Of a DNA stretch of 64,000 bases, positions 50,733 to 60,826 are shown in pieces. The first letter of the stretch is position 1. Every line of letters begins with the position of its first letter. The translations under genes and the position numbers were made by a program. The notes beneath the pieces are model-generated. The model had not been told where the DNA came from. It searched no databases and was given only the letters and a program-made list of their open reading frames with translations. Source of the DNA: Alphaproteobacteria bacterium HT1-32 (GTDB taxonomy: Bacteria > Pseudomonadota > Alphaproteobacteria > Rhodospirillales > HT1-32); NCBI GenBank assembly GCA_009649675.1, contig WJPL01000003.1:159551-223550 (forward strand). Reading direction: 5' to 3'.

Positions 50733-52859
50733 ATGATTCGGCAGTTTGAGCTCGTCGAGAAAGTTCGCGCCTATGACCCGAATGCAGATGAAGATCTGCT
50801 GAACCGGGCCTATGTCTTCGCGATGAAGGCACATGGCACGCAAACCCGTGCGTCCGGCGACCCGTATTTCTCGCATCCGCTTGAAGTTGCCGGCATTCTG
50901 ACCGGGTACAAGCTGGATACCGCCTCAATCGTTACGGCACTGCTGCACGATACGATTGAGGACACCCGCGCGACCTTCGAGGAAATCGAAAACCAGTTTG
51001 GCCCGGGAATCGCCAAGCTTGTCGATGGCGTGACGAAACTGTCTTTGCTGGAGCTTCAGTCCGACAGCACCAAACAGGCAGAGAATTTCCGCAAGCTGCT
51101 GCTGGCGATGTCGGAAGATATCCGGGTGCTGCTGGTCAAGCTGGCTGACCGGCTGCACAACATGCGTACCCTGCATCACATAAAGAAGCCCGAGAAACGA
51201 AGCCGTATCGCCCTTGAAACCATGGAAATCTACGCCCCGCTGGCTGAGCGGGTCGGGATGAAGGAGGTCAAGGACGAGCTGGAAGAGATCGCCTTCAGGG
51301 AGATCAATCCGGAAGGCTATAACTCGATCAATAAACGCCTCGAATTTTTGCGTAATGAAGCCGGGACGCTGGTTGACACCATTGTCAGCGAAATCCAGAC
51401 CCTGATGGATAACAGCGGAATCGCCGCCTCAGTCGGTGGCCGCGAGAAAACGCCTTATTCCATCTGGCGCAAGATGCAGCACAAGAATGTCGGCTTTGAA
51501 CAGCTGGCCGACATCATGGCATTTCGCGTTGTCACCGAAGACACCAACGACTGCTATCGGGCGCTGGGCGCGCTACACCAGAAATACCGCGTCGTTCCGG
51601 GCCGGGTGAAAGACTATATCTCCACACCAAAACCGAACGGCTACCGGTCCCTGCATACCGGCATTATCGGCCCGTCCCAGCAACGGGTCGAAATCCAGAT
51701 CAGAACCCGTGACATGCATCATGTGGCAGAACTGGGCGTTGCAGCACACTGGATCTACAAGCAATCCGTACCGAATACTGAAGGCCGTCAGTATCGCTGG
51801 CTGCGCGAGCTTCTGGACATTCTGGAACATGCTGAAAGCCCTGAGGATTTCCTCGAACATACCAAGCTGGAGATGTTTCAGGATCAGGTCTTCTGTTTCA
51901 CGCCGAAAGGTGACCTCATCACACTGCCGCGCGGATCGACCCCCATCGATTTCGCCTATGCCGTTCATTCGGAAGTCGGCGACACCTGCGTTGGTGCCAA
52001 GATCAATGGCCGGATGGCACAGCTGAAAACCGAACTGCACAACGGGGATCAGGTCAAGATCATGACCTCGAAGGCGCAGACACCGTCACCGGTGTGGGAA
52101 CGTTTTGTCGTGACCGGCAAAGCACGGGCGCGCATCAGGCGGTTTGTCCGCGCCAAGCAGCATTCCGAGTATGTCACCCTGGGTCGCGCCATTCTGGAGC
52201 GCGCCTTTGCGCAGGAAGGCCACGAGTTCGAACCGAAAAAGCTGATGCCGGTTCGTAATCATTTTGGCGTCACTGATGTCGATGAACTGATCGCATCAGT
52301 AGGTGAGGGGGTGCGCCCTGCGGGAGACGTTCTCACAGCAGTCTTCCCCGGTATCAAGCGCAAGGCCGTTGCCACCCCGCGGCGTAACCCGAACGATCAG
52401 GATGTGAACGCCATACCGATCAAGGGGCTGATCGGCGGAATGGCGGTGCATTATTCAAGCTGTTGCCATCCGCTGCCAGGCGACCGGATTGTCGGCATCG
52501 TCACCTCGGGCAAAGGGGTCAGTATCCACACCATAGACTGCGACACGCTGGAAAACTTCACCGACAGTCCGGAACGCTGGCTGGATGTCGCCTGGGTCGT
52601 CGACAAGGATGCTGCCCAGATGTTCGTCGGCCGGATGAAGGTCACCCTGTCGAATGAACCGGGCAGCCTTGGAGACCTCTCCACTGCAATCGCCCGCAAT
52701 GAAGGCAACATCATAAATCTGAGGATAACCAACAGGTCATCAGACTTCTTTGAGATGGAAGTTGATGTCGAAGTCCATGATGTGAAACATCTCAGCGCGA
52801 TTATCGGTAACCTGCGTGCCACGCCGACAATCACTTCCGTCAATCGCATGAAGACCTGA
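50733..52859 (+). CDS. rsh: Bifunctional (p)ppGpp synthetase/hydrolase
   Basis: Controls the stringent response. The 708-aa protein has an N-terminal HD hydrolase with intact HDTIEDT (His72-Asp73), a synthetase domain with RVKDYISTPKPNGYRSLHTGI and VEIQIRTRDMH, a TGS domain (about 385-445, FCFTPKGDLITLPRGSTPIDFAY), a Cys/His-containing region (YSSCCHPLPGD) and a C-terminal ACT domain. Both activities look functional, as expected for the single alphaproteobacterial Rel/Spo homologue. Position after rpoZ is typical. Confidence 0.97.
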   Translation: MIRQFELVEKVRAYDPNADEDLLNRAYVFAMKAHGTQTRASGDPYFSHPLEVAGILTGYKLDTASIVTALLHDTIEDTRATFEEIENQFGPGIAKLVDGVTKLSLLELQSDSTKQAENFRKLLLAMSEDIRVLLVKLADRLHNMRTLHHIKKPEKRSRIALETMEIYAPLAERVGMKEVKDELEEIAFREINPEGYNSINKRLEFLRNEAGTLVDTIVSEIQTLMDNSGIAASVGGREKTPYSIWRKMQHKNVGFEQLADIMAFRVVTEDTNDCYRALGALHQKYRVVPGRVKDYISTPKPNGYRSLHTGIIGPSQQRVEIQIRTRDMHHVAELGVAAHWIYKQSVPNTEGRQYRWLRELLDILEHAESPEDFLEHTKLEMFQDQVFCFTPKGDLITLPRGSTPIDFAYAVHSEVGDTCVGAKINGRMAQLKTELHNGDQVKIMTSKAQTPSPVWERFVVTGKARARIRRFVRAKQHSEYVTLGRAILERAFAQEGHEFEPKKLMPVRNHFGVTDVDELIASVGEGVRPAGDVLTAVFPGIKRKAVATPRRNPNDQDVNAIPIKGLIGGMAVHYSSCCHPLPGDRIVGIVTSGKGVSIHTIDCDTLENFTDSPERWLDVAWVVDKDAAQMFVGRMKVTLSNEPGSLGDLSTAIARNEGNIINLRITNRSSDFFEMEVDVEVHDVKHLSAIIGNLRATPTITSVNRMKT

Positions 52860-52928
52860 CACACGGTTATAACGATATTCGCGATTAAATCGTCTGACTT
52901 CACCGCTCATAGTCACTATATCTGCGCC

Positions 52929-53540
52929 ATGCTGTTTCGCGCCCGCCAAAAACCATCACTGTTTCGCCGTGTCGCAAATGTCGTCTGGCCAAGAATTGGC
53001 CTGCGCCGCAGCGGCAAATATGTTGCCTATCGCGTCGCACGGTTGCCCGGCACGCCCTACAGCATTGCCGCCGGGTTTGCGACGGGTGCTGCCGTTTCCT
53101 TCACGCCGCTGGTGGGCCTGCATTTCCTGCTTGGCGGCGTACTGGCCTATCTGATCCGCGCCAATGTCGTTGCATCCGCCATTGGCACCATTCTCGGCAA
53201 TCCCTGGACGTTTCCGGCCATATGGCTGTGGATCTACAAGGTCGGGCGCTGGATTGAGAGTTTTGGCAATGCATCACTGGATGCCGCTGCAAATGTTGAT
53301 TTCTGGGCCGTCCTTGGCGGGCTGGTGCCCGCGCTGGTGGCCATGGATGTCACCTTTTTGAGCGAAGAAGCATGGCCGCTGATCCGGCCCATGTTCATTG
53401 GCGCCATACCGACAATGATCTTTGTATGGTTAGCTTTCTATTGGCCGATCAAGACCTTGCTGATTAAATACCAGCAGCGGCGGACGAGACGGAGAGAAGC
53501 CCGTGTCGCCGCACAACAGGTTCTTCAGGTGCAGGAGTAG
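52929..53540 (+). CDS. DUF2062 membrane protein
   Basis: The 203-aa protein has a basic N-terminus, two or three hydrophobic segments and the DUF2062 features PYSIAAGFATGAAVSFTPLVGLHFLLGG and ILGNPWTFPAIWLWIYKVG. Function is unknown. It ends three bases before pdxJ and seems to be translated with it. Confidence 0.88.
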   Translation: MLFRARQKPSLFRRVANVVWPRIGLRRSGKYVAYRVARLPGTPYSIAAGFATGAAVSFTPLVGLHFLLGGVLAYLIRANVVASAIGTILGNPWTFPAIWLWIYKVGRWIESFGNASLDAAANVDFWAVLGGLVPALVAMDVTFLSEEAWPLIRPMFIGAIPTMIFVWLAFYWPIKTLLIKYQQRRTRRREARVAAQQVLQVQE

Positions 53541-53543
53541 GTA

Positions 53544-54299
53544 ATGAGCAACAAACTCAGGCTGGGCGTCAATATCGATCATGTAGCCACGATCCGTAAT
53601 GCCCGTGGTGGCATCCACCCGGACCCCGTGCGCGCGGCCATTCAGGCTGCTGCTGCCGGAGCCGATGGTATTACCGCGCATCTTCGTGAAGACCGTCGCC
53701 ATATTTCTGACGATGATATGTCGCGGCTGATGCGTGATATTGATCTGCCGCTGAATTTTGAAATGGCAGCTACTGACGAAATGCTGGGGATCGCCATTCG
53801 TCATCGCCCGCATGCAGCCTGCATCGTGCCGGAAAAACGCGAAGAACGAACCACGGAAGGCGGTCTGGATGCCGCCGGTGGACATGACTATCTCGCTCCC
53901 TATGTTGCGAAACTGGGGGCAGCAGGCATACGGGTATCCCTGTTTATCGAACCGGACTGCCGCCAGCTTGACGCCGCCCGCAGCCTCGGGGCACCGGTCG
54001 TCGAACTTCATACCGGCGCTTACTGCGAGGCCCGTGGCAGCGAACAGGCGCGGCATCTGGTGCGCATCCGCGATGCCGCAGAATATGCCACAGCCCTCGG
54101 GCTGGAATGCCATGCCGGTCACGGCCTTGATTTCGATACGGTCGCACCAATTGCCGCCATTCCGGAGCTGTATGAGCTGAATATCGGCCACTTCCTGATC
54201 GGAGAGGCCATTTTCAGCGGCCTCGACAGCTCAATCAAACGGATGCGGGCGCTGATGGATAATGCCCGTGCTGACGCCACCGGATCACGCAGCGCCTGA
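53544..54299 (+). CDS. pdxJ: Pyridoxine 5'-phosphate synthase
   Basis: PdxJ closes the pyridine ring of vitamin B6 from deoxyxylulose 5-phosphate and amino-acetone phosphate. The 251-aa TIM barrel has [79 protein letters not shown] and [20 protein letters not shown] is upstream; acpS begins one base after its stop. Confidence 0.97.
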   Translation: MSNKLRLGVNIDHVATIRNARGGIHPDPVRAAIQAAAAGADGITAHLREDRRHISDDDMSRLMRDIDLPLNFEMAATDEMLGIAIRHRPHAACIVPEKREERTTEGGLDAAGGHDYLAPYVAKLGAAGIRVSLFIEPDCRQLDAARSLGAPVVELHTGAYCEARGSEQARHLVRIRDAAEYATALGLECHAGHGLDFDTVAPIAAIPELYELNIGHFLIGEAIFSGLDSSIKRMRALMDNARADATGSRSA

Positions 54300-54300
54300 C

Positions 54301-54702
54301 ATGATCCTCGGCATTGGCAATGATATCATCGATATCCGGCGTATCGGTGAAACACTGGAGCGGTTCGGAGACCGGTTCCGTGACCGCATCTACACACCGG
54401 TGGAGATTGCAAAGGCCGAAAAACGCCGGCTCTCTGTCGATACATATGCCAAGCGGTTTGCCGCCAAGGAAGCCTGCTCGAAGGCTCTCGGCACCGGCTT
54501 CCGCAAAGGTGTCTTCTGGCGGGATATGGGGGTGGTCAACCTGCCCTCCGGCAAACCGACAATGGCACTGACAGGTGGCGCCCTGAAACGCCTTCAGGAA
54601 ATCACACCCGAGGGAATGGAAGCACAGATTGACCTGACGATCACCGACGACGGCCCGATGGCGCAGGCTATCGTCATCATTTCCGCCAATCCGAAACCCT
54701 AG
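54301..54702 (+). CDS. acpS: Holo-[acyl-carrier-protein] synthase
   Basis: AcpS transfers phosphopantetheine from CoA to apo-ACP. The 133-aa protein has [14 protein letters not shown] with the Mg-binding aspartate and [14 protein letters not shown] with the conserved Glu/Lys. ATG 54301 is one base after the pdxJ stop; an upstream ATG at 54262 would overlap pdxJ. The pdxJ-acpS-lepB-rnc-era order is typical. Confidence 0.96.
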   Translation: MILGIGNDIIDIRRIGETLERFGDRFRDRIYTPVEIAKAEKRRLSVDTYAKRFAAKEACSKALGTGFRKGVFWRDMGVVNLPSGKPTMALTGGALKRLQEITPEGMEAQIDLTITDDGPMAQAIVIISANPKP

Positions 54703-54809
54703 AACAAAGCCCGCAAAGCTTGACATAGGCAGGGTCCGTGGGCTTCATCCGCCTCAATCCTGAAAGCCCGGCGCCCGGCGTCCTCCTACAGAAAAGACGA
54801 CATCTGATC

Positions 54810-55544
54810 ATGAGTGAAAAATCCGGCGGCATCCTCGATATGCTCAAAACAGTCGTTTACGCTGTATTGATCGCAGTCGGGGTCAGAACCGTTGCCTATG
54901 AGCCGTTCAATATTCCTTCCGGCTCAATGCTGCCGACGCTGCTGATCGGTGATTACCTGTTCGTCTCCAAACTGTCCTATGGCTACAGCCGCTATTCCCT
55001 GCCGCTGGACCTGCCCCTGTTCCCCGGACGCATTCTGTTCGAAGAACCCGAGCGGGGAGATGTCATCGTCTTCAAGCATCCGACCGCCGACAAAACCTAC
55101 ATCAAACGGCTGATCGGACTGCCCGGAGACAAAATTCAGGTCAGGGGTGGCATCCTGCATATCAACGACGTTCCGGTGAAGCGGCGCAAGATTGAGGATT
55201 ACGCCCATCATACTGAAAATGGCGGTGTGATTGTCTTCCAGCAATATATGGAAACCCTGCCAAACGGAGTTGAGCATCGTATTCTCGAACAATCCGATAC
55301 CGGCTTTCTCGACAATACCGGTGTATATGATGTTCCTCCCGGCCATTACTTCATGATGGGCGACAACCGGGACCGGTCATCCGACAGCCGGAATATGTCG
55401 GATGTCGGCTTTGTCCCCCAGGTCAATCTGGTCGGGCGCGCTGTCATTCTGTTCTATTCCGTCGATGAAACCACATCACTGCTGAAACCATGGACATGGC
55501 CGACCGGCATTCGCTACGGTCGTCTTCTGAACGGGATCGAGTAG
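54810..55544 (+). CDS. lepB: Signal peptidase I
   Basis: LepB removes signal peptides at the inner membrane. The 244-aa protein has one N-terminal transmembrane helix (about 10-28), the nucleophile Ser39 in FNIPSGSMLPTLLIGDYL, the general-base Lys99 in TYIKRLIGLPGD, and the conserved MMGDNRDRSSDSR box near the C-terminus. ATG 54810 matches family starts; the frame is open upstream to 54738 without homology. rnc follows after four bases. Confidence 0.95.
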   Translation: MSEKSGGILDMLKTVVYAVLIAVGVRTVAYEPFNIPSGSMLPTLLIGDYLFVSKLSYGYSRYSLPLDLPLFPGRILFEEPERGDVIVFKHPTADKTYIKRLIGLPGDKIQVRGGILHINDVPVKRRKIEDYAHHTENGGVIVFQQYMETLPNGVEHRILEQSDTGFLDNTGVYDVPPGHYFMMGDNRDRSSDSRNMSDVGFVPQVNLVGRAVILFYSVDETTSLLKPWTWPTGIRYGRLLNGIE

Positions 55545-55548
55545 GGAT

Positions 55549-56223
55549 ATGGCGGATCGCACCCGGTTACTCACCAAAATCAGACATGATTTCACCGACA
55601 AGTCCCTGCTGAACTCTGCCCTGAGCCATCCTTCAACAGCGGGGGAACAGAGCCGCAATTATGAACGGATGGAGTTTCTGGGCGACCGGGTTCTGGGACT
55701 GGTTGTTTCTCACTGGCTCTACGAAAAATATGGCGAAGATGCGGAAGGAACCCTCAACCGCCGCTTTACCGGGCTGGTCAATCGCTGGGCACTGGCTGAT
55801 ATCGCCCGCAGCCTTGGCGTCGACGAAGCCGTTCATCTCGGTGATGACGAAAACGGTGATCAGCTCCGCCAGCAGCCGGCATTGCTGGCCAACACGCTGG
55901 AAGCGATCATTGCCGCTCTCTATCTGGACGGGGGGCTGGAGCCGGCCAGAAGCTTCATTCATGAACATTGGGAGCGCCTGCTGACCGAAGATCTGAAGCC
56001 GCCGAAAGACCCGAAAACCGCGCTGCAGGAATGGGCGCAGGGCCGGGGGCTTGGGCTGCCCGAATACACGGTAGTTGAACGCTCCGGCCCGTCACATGCC
56101 CCGTTTTTCCGAATGACGGTCTCGGTCGCCGGTGGCGAACCGACAGAAGGCAGCGGCCCCTCAAAACGTGCGGCCCAGATGCAGGCCGCAAGTGAACTCC
56201 TCAAACGGCTGGAAAACTCATGA
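55549..56223 (+). CDS. rnc: Ribonuclease III
   Basis: RNase III cuts double-stranded RNA in rRNA and mRNA maturation. The 224-aa protein has the signature NYERMEFLGDRVLGLVVSHWL with the catalytic acidic residues, LANTLEAIIAALYLDGGLEPAR, and a C-terminal dsRNA-binding domain (DPKTALQEWAQGRGLGLPEY, GSGPSKRAAQMQAA). It overlaps era by four bases (ATGA). Confidence 0.97.
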   Translation: MADRTRLLTKIRHDFTDKSLLNSALSHPSTAGEQSRNYERMEFLGDRVLGLVVSHWLYEKYGEDAEGTLNRRFTGLVNRWALADIARSLGVDEAVHLGDDENGDQLRQQPALLANTLEAIIAALYLDGGLEPARSFIHEHWERLLTEDLKPPKDPKTALQEWAQGRGLGLPEYTVVERSGPSHAPFFRMTVSVAGGEPTEGSGPSKRAAQMQAASELLKRLENS

Positions 56224-57128
56224 ACGAGCAAGCGACTGCGACAAAATGCGGCTTCGTTGCCATCGTCGGAGCGACAAATGCCGGCAAGTCGACGCTGGTC
56301 AACCAGGCGGTCGGCACCAAGATTTCAATCGTCACCCACAAGGTACAGACGACCCGCAGCCGCGTTCTCGGTGTCATGATCGAAGACAATGCCCAGATCG
56401 TGCTGGTCGACACCCCCGGTATCTTCGATCCCCGCCGGCGGCTTGACCGGGCAATGATTCAGGCTGCCTGGCAGGGGGCTGCCGATGCCGATGTTGTCGC
56501 CCTGATTGTTGATGCCAAACGTGGCGCGACAGAGGATGTCCTCGGGATCATCGAAAAACTGGCCGATATCAAGGCTCCGAAACTTCTTGTCCTGAACAAG
56601 ATAGATCTGCTGGAACGGTCACGGCTGCTGGATCTGACGGCAAAGCTGAATGCCTCGGGAATCTTTCAGGAAACCCTGATGGTCTCCGCCCTCAACGGCG
56701 ATGGCGTCCGCGATCTTATCAGCCAGTTTACCCGGCATATGCCGGACAGCCCCTGGCTGTTCCCGGAAGATCAGCTGACTGATATGCCGAACCGGCTGCT
56801 GGCAGCCGAGATTACCCGCGAGAAGGCCTTTTTGCGGCTACATCAGGAATTGCCTTACAGCCTGACCGTCGAAACCGACACCTGGGAAGAACGCAAAGAC
56901 GGCTCGGTCAAGATCGACCAGACGATCTTTGTCACCCGTGACGGACACAAAGGCATTGTGATCGGCAAAAGCGGTGCCACCCTGAAGGCGATCGGGGCAG
57001 AGGCCCGCGCCGAACTGGAGGAGATACTCGGGCACCGCGTCCATCTGTTCCTGTTCGTGAAGGTCCGGGAGCGCTGGCTGGAGGATCCGGAGCGGTTCCG
57101 GAATATCGGAATTGAATTCAATTCCTGA
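56220..57128 (+). CDS. era: GTPase Era
   Basis: Era binds the 3' end of 16S rRNA in 30S maturation. The 302-aa protein has the P-loop GATNAGKSTLVN (16-27), switch/G3 VDTPGIFDP, G4 NKID (LVLNKIDLLE) and a C-terminal KH domain with VIGKSGATLKAIGAEARAELEEIL and the ERWLEDPERFRNIG end. Its start overlaps the rnc stop. Confidence 0.97.
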   Translation: MNEQATATKCGFVAIVGATNAGKSTLVNQAVGTKISIVTHKVQTTRSRVLGVMIEDNAQIVLVDTPGIFDPRRRLDRAMIQAAWQGAADADVVALIVDAKRGATEDVLGIIEKLADIKAPKLLVLNKIDLLERSRLLDLTAKLNASGIFQETLMVSALNGDGVRDLISQFTRHMPDSPWLFPEDQLTDMPNRLLAAEITREKAFLRLHQELPYSLTVETDTWEERKDGSVKIDQTIFVTRDGHKGIVIGKSGATLKAIGAEARAELEEILGHRVHLFLFVKVRERWLEDPERFRNIGIEFNS

Positions 57129-57158
57129 CACCTGTCAGCGAAGACTGAGGGCCTAGCC

Positions 57159-57920
57159 ATGGACTGGCGGGATGAAGCGGTTGTTCTGTCCGCTCAGGCC
57201 CATGGCGAAAATGGTGCCGTTGTTCAGCTGCTCACCCGTGAACGTGGCCGGCATGCCGGTTTTGTCCGGGGCGCCCACGGCAAGACCGGCCGGGCCGTCT
57301 GGCAGCCCGGCAATCTGGTGGATGTGACATGGCGGGCACGACAGGCCGACAATCTCGGTGCCTTGTCAGGGGAACTGATCCGGGGATATGCCGCCGAAGC
57401 CATGGAAGCAGCAGATCGGCTGTCCTGCCTCAGCGCAGCCTGCACGGTTGCCCATATGGCTCTGCCAGAACGCGAATCGCACCCAGCCGTCTTCGAGGGG
57501 ATGCGGGTTTTACTGGAGTCTATCGCTGATGACACAGTCTGGCCGACAATTTATGTCCACTGGGAACTGGGGCTGCTGAAAGAACTGGGATTCGGTCTGG
57601 CGCTCGACAGCTGCGCCGCGACAGGAGAGAATGACCAGCTTGCCTATGTCTCACCACGGACGGGCAGGGCGGTCTCTTTGTCAGCGGGAGAGCCATATCG
57701 CGAGAAGCTGCTGTCCCTGCCGCCCTTTCTGACAGGACAGGCGATCGCCGACGATCAGCAGCTGGAACAGGCCCTCGACCTGACGGGATATTTCCTGAAT
57801 GCCTGCGTCTTTCACCCGCTGAACCGGGGAGAACCCGGCGCACGCACGCGATTTGTTGACCGATACCGCAAGCTGACTACTATATCTGGTATTCCAGAAA
57901 CGACGAATAGCGTCGACTGA
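57159..57920 (+). CDS. recO: DNA repair protein RecO
   Basis: RecO loads RecA on SSB-covered DNA with RecR. The 253-aa protein has the OB-fold start MDWRDEAVVLSAQAHGENGAVVQLLTRERGRHAGFVRG and the helical C-terminal domain with LLKELGFGLALDSCAATG (the zinc cysteines of many homologues are reduced here). parC follows 18 bases later. Confidence 0.93.
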   Translation: MDWRDEAVVLSAQAHGENGAVVQLLTRERGRHAGFVRGAHGKTGRAVWQPGNLVDVTWRARQADNLGALSGELIRGYAAEAMEAADRLSCLSAACTVAHMALPERESHPAVFEGMRVLLESIADDTVWPTIYVHWELGLLKELGFGLALDSCAATGENDQLAYVSPRTGRAVSLSAGEPYREKLLSLPPFLTGQAIADDQQLEQALDLTGYFLNACVFHPLNRGEPGARTRFVDRYRKLTTISGIPETTNSVD

Positions 57921-57938
57921 CGCAACAGGGGATTACGA

Positions 57939-60161
57939 ATGAGCGAGCCGGTTCGCGACGACACTATCAGGCCGGTAGAATTGAAGGACGCTCTGGGTGA
58001 GCGTTATCTTGCCTACGCATTATCGACCATCATGTCACGGTCGCTGCCCGATGTCCGGGACGGGCTGAAGCCGGTTCACCGCCGGCTGCTGTTTGCCATG
58101 CAGCAGCTGAAGCTGGATCCCGCATCCGGCTACAAGAAATGCGCCCGTGTGGTTGGTGATGTCATCGGTAAATATCATCCCCACGGCGACAGCGCGGTTT
58201 ATGAGGCGCTGGTGCGGCTGGCGCAGGATTTCGCCCAGCGTTATCCGCTGATCGACGGACAGGGTAATTTCGGCAATATCGATGGCGATAATGCCGCCGC
58301 GATGCGGTACACGGAATCCCGGCTGACACAGGTCGCTCAGGCGCTGTTGCAGGGCATCAATGAAGATGCCATCGATTTCCGCTCAACCTATGACGGTGAA
58401 GAACAAGAACCGGTCGTTCTGCCATCGGCCTTCCCGAACCTGCTGGCCAATGGTTCGGCCGGTATCGCGGTCGGCATGGCGACTTCCATACCGCCCCATA
58501 ACGCGCATGAAATCTGCGACGCGCTGAAACATCTGATCAAGTTCCCCAATGCGACCATCGCCAAGCTGGTCGAGTACATGCCCGGCCCGGATTTCCCGAC
58601 CGGGGGTGAACTGGTCGAAAGCCCGGAATCAGTTCAGGAATCCTATTCAACCGGACGGGGCAGCTTCCGCGTCAGGGCAAAATGGGAAGTGGAAAAGCTG
58701 AATCACGGGCTTTACCACATCGTCGTCACAGAAATTCCCTATCAGGTGCAGAAGTCCCGGCTGATCGAAAAGATCGCCGATCTGCTGCAGAACCGGAAAC
58801 TGCCAATGCTGGCTGATGTCCGGGATGAATCGACGGATCTGGTGCGGCTGGTCATCGAACCCCGGAACCGGACCATCGATCCGGAACAGTTAATGGAACA
58901 GCTGTTCCGGCAGACCGACCTGGAAAGCCGTTTCAGCCTGAACATGAACGTGCTGGATGCTGACCACACGCCGAAGGTGATGAATCTGCGCGAGGTTCTG
59001 CAGGCCTTCCTCGACCACCGGCATGTGGTCCTGCTCCGTCGTTCACGCTTCCGGCTTGGCAAGATTGAACATCGTCTGGAAGTTCTCGGCGGCCTGCTGA
59101 TCGCCTATCTGAACCTTGACGAGGTCATCCGGATCATCCGGGAAGAAGACCAGCCAAAGGCCGAACTGATCCGGACCTTTGACCTGACTGATTTGCAGGC
59201 TGAATCCATCCTCAATATGCGACTGCGCCATTTGCGGAAGCTGGAGGAAATGGAAATCCGGCGTGAACATGATGAACTGATGGCTGAAAAGCTGAAAATC
59301 GAAGAACTGCTCTCTGATGATCAGCTCCAGTGGAAAACAATCACCTGGGAAATCAGTGAAATTCAGAAGGCTTTTGGCAAGGATACTGCTCTCGGCAAGC
59401 GCCGGACCGTGATCGGCGACGCGCCCACAGCCGTTGTCGTGCCTCTGGAGGCCTTTATCGAGCGTGAGCCCATTACCGTCGTCTGCTCGGAAAAAGGCTG
59501 GATACGGGCCTTCAAGGGCCATCTGGCCGATATGTCAGACCTGAAGTACAAGGACGGGGATAACGCCCGCTTTGCCTTCCACGCCCAGACCACTGATAAA
59601 ATCATCGCCTTCTCGACAAATGGCCGTTTCTACACCCTTGGTGCCGACAAGCTGCCCCGGGGCCGCGGCCATGGCGAACCGATCCGGATCAGTATCGATC
59701 TTCCGAACGACCATGATCTGGTCACCCTGTTTGTACATCAGCCGGACCGCAAGCTGCTGGTGGCCTCAACCGCCGGTCGTGGCTTTGCCATCTCTGAAAA
59801 CGATGTCATCGCACAGACCCGGACCGGCAAGCAGATCCTGAATGTAAAAGGCCATGATGAAGCCTATGCCTGCCGTTTCATTGATGGTGATTCGGTTGCT
59901 GTCATCGGTAACAACAGAAAACTGCTGGTCTTCCCGCTGGATGAACTGCCGGAAATGGCCCGTGGACAGGGTGTGATGCTGCAACGCTACAAGGATGGCG
60001 CGCTGTCAGACATCAAGGTATTCAAGGCAGAAGATGGCCTGTCCTGGCGCAGCGGGGAACGCACACGCACAGAAACAGACCTGATAACCTGGATTGGGAA
60101 ACGCGGGCAGGCAGGGCGACTTGCACCCAGAGGGTTTGCAGTTTCCAATCGCTTCGACTAA
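57939..60161 (+). CDS. parC: DNA topoisomerase IV subunit A
   Basis: ParC breaks and rejoins DNA to decatenate chromosomes with ParE. The 740-aa protein has the catalytic Tyr124 in [13 protein letters not shown] and the quinolone-determining region [20 protein letters not shown] with wild-type Ser85 and Glu89 (E. coli Ser80/Glu84), which suggests no target-site resistance there. The C-terminal beta-pinwheel is shorter than in GyrA and lacks a clear GyrA box, favouring ParC. The end of the rnc-era-recO series. Confidence 0.95.
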   Translation: MSEPVRDDTIRPVELKDALGERYLAYALSTIMSRSLPDVRDGLKPVHRRLLFAMQQLKLDPASGYKKCARVVGDVIGKYHPHGDSAVYEALVRLAQDFAQRYPLIDGQGNFGNIDGDNAAAMRYTESRLTQVAQALLQGINEDAIDFRSTYDGEEQEPVVLPSAFPNLLANGSAGIAVGMATSIPPHNAHEICDALKHLIKFPNATIAKLVEYMPGPDFPTGGELVESPESVQESYSTGRGSFRVRAKWEVEKLNHGLYHIVVTEIPYQVQKSRLIEKIADLLQNRKLPMLADVRDESTDLVRLVIEPRNRTIDPEQLMEQLFRQTDLESRFSLNMNVLDADHTPKVMNLREVLQAFLDHRHVVLLRRSRFRLGKIEHRLEVLGGLLIAYLNLDEVIRIIREEDQPKAELIRTFDLTDLQAESILNMRLRHLRKLEEMEIRREHDELMAEKLKIEELLSDDQLQWKTITWEISEIQKAFGKDTALGKRRTVIGDAPTAVVVPLEAFIEREPITVVCSEKGWIRAFKGHLADMSDLKYKDGDNARFAFHAQTTDKIIAFSTNGRFYTLGADKLPRGRGHGEPIRISIDLPNDHDLVTLFVHQPDRKLLVASTAGRGFAISENDVIAQTRTGKQILNVKGHDEAYACRFIDGDSVAVIGNNRKLLVFPLDELPEMARGQGVMLQRYKDGALSDIKVFKAEDGLSWRSGERTRTETDLITWIGKRGQAGRLAPRGFAVSNRFD

Positions 60162-60164
60162 TCC

Positions 60165-60190
60165 ACCTGTTACAGGTAGAATTCTGAATT
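60165..60190. promoter_or_regulatory. Two short palindromes upstream of bioY
   Basis: ACCTGT-T-ACAGGT (60165-60177) and AATTC-T-GAATT (60180-60190) are adjacent perfect palindromes in the 68-base parC-bioY gap. They do not match the BioR site TTATMKATAA. They may be an operator or stem for bioY; unproven. Confidence 0.35.
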
Positions 60191-60229
60191 AACAGATTGC
60201 CGACAGATATATCCGACCGGAGAGTTCCA

Positions 60230-60826
60230 ATGTCACTGACCACGTCAACCCATCCGACACTTGCCTCGCAGTTCTGGCCCAGGGGCGGAATTGCCAAGGC
60301 GGTCCTGATCACGATTGTCGGCAGCCTGCTGCTGACCGCTACAGCAAAAGTGAAAGTGCCGTTCTGGCCGGTCGAAATGACCATGCAGACCTTCGCTGTC
60401 ATCGTCATCGGCATGACCTGCGGCTGGCGCCTTGGCATGGCAACCGTCGGTGTCTATCTGGCACAGGGCGCACTGGGGCTCCCGGTTTTCACCGGCACAC
60501 CGGAAAAGGGCATCGGCCTTGCCTATATGGCTGGCCCGACCGGCGGCTATCTGCTGGGCTTCCTGTTGTCAGCCGGGCTGGTCGGCTGGCTTGCAGAACG
60601 TGGCTTTGACCGGAATATCGGTCTTGCTGCCTTCACCATTTTTGCCGGACTGGTTGTTCTGTATGTCCCGGGTATCATTCATCTCGGCAACCTGTTTGGC
60701 TGGGACAAGCCAGTCCTCGAATGGGGTCTCTATCCCTTCCTTGCCGGCGAAGGCTTCAAGATGGCCCTTGCCGCCGCTGTTCTGCCGCTGGCATGGCGGG
60801 TTGTCGGAGACGCGCCGAAAGGCTGA
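60230..60826 (+). CDS. bioY: Biotin transporter BioY
   Basis: BioY is the substrate-binding membrane subunit of an ECF biotin transporter, and some work alone. The 198-aa protein has about six hydrophobic helices with the family motifs TMQTFAVIVIGMTCGWRLGMATVGVYLAQGALGLPVF and GPTGGYLLGFLLSA. ATG 60230 has GGAGAG upstream; the frame is open to 60197. No bioM or bioN genes adjoin. A hairpin with T-run starts 25 bases after its stop. Confidence 0.93.
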   Translation: MSLTTSTHPTLASQFWPRGGIAKAVLITIVGSLLLTATAKVKVPFWPVEMTMQTFAVIVIGMTCGWRLGMATVGVYLAQGALGLPVFTGTPEKGIGLAYMAGPTGGYLLGFLLSAGLVGWLAERGFDRNIGLAAFTIFAGLVVLYVPGIIHLGNLFGWDKPVLEWGLYPFLAGEGFKMALAAAVLPLAWRVVGDAPKG

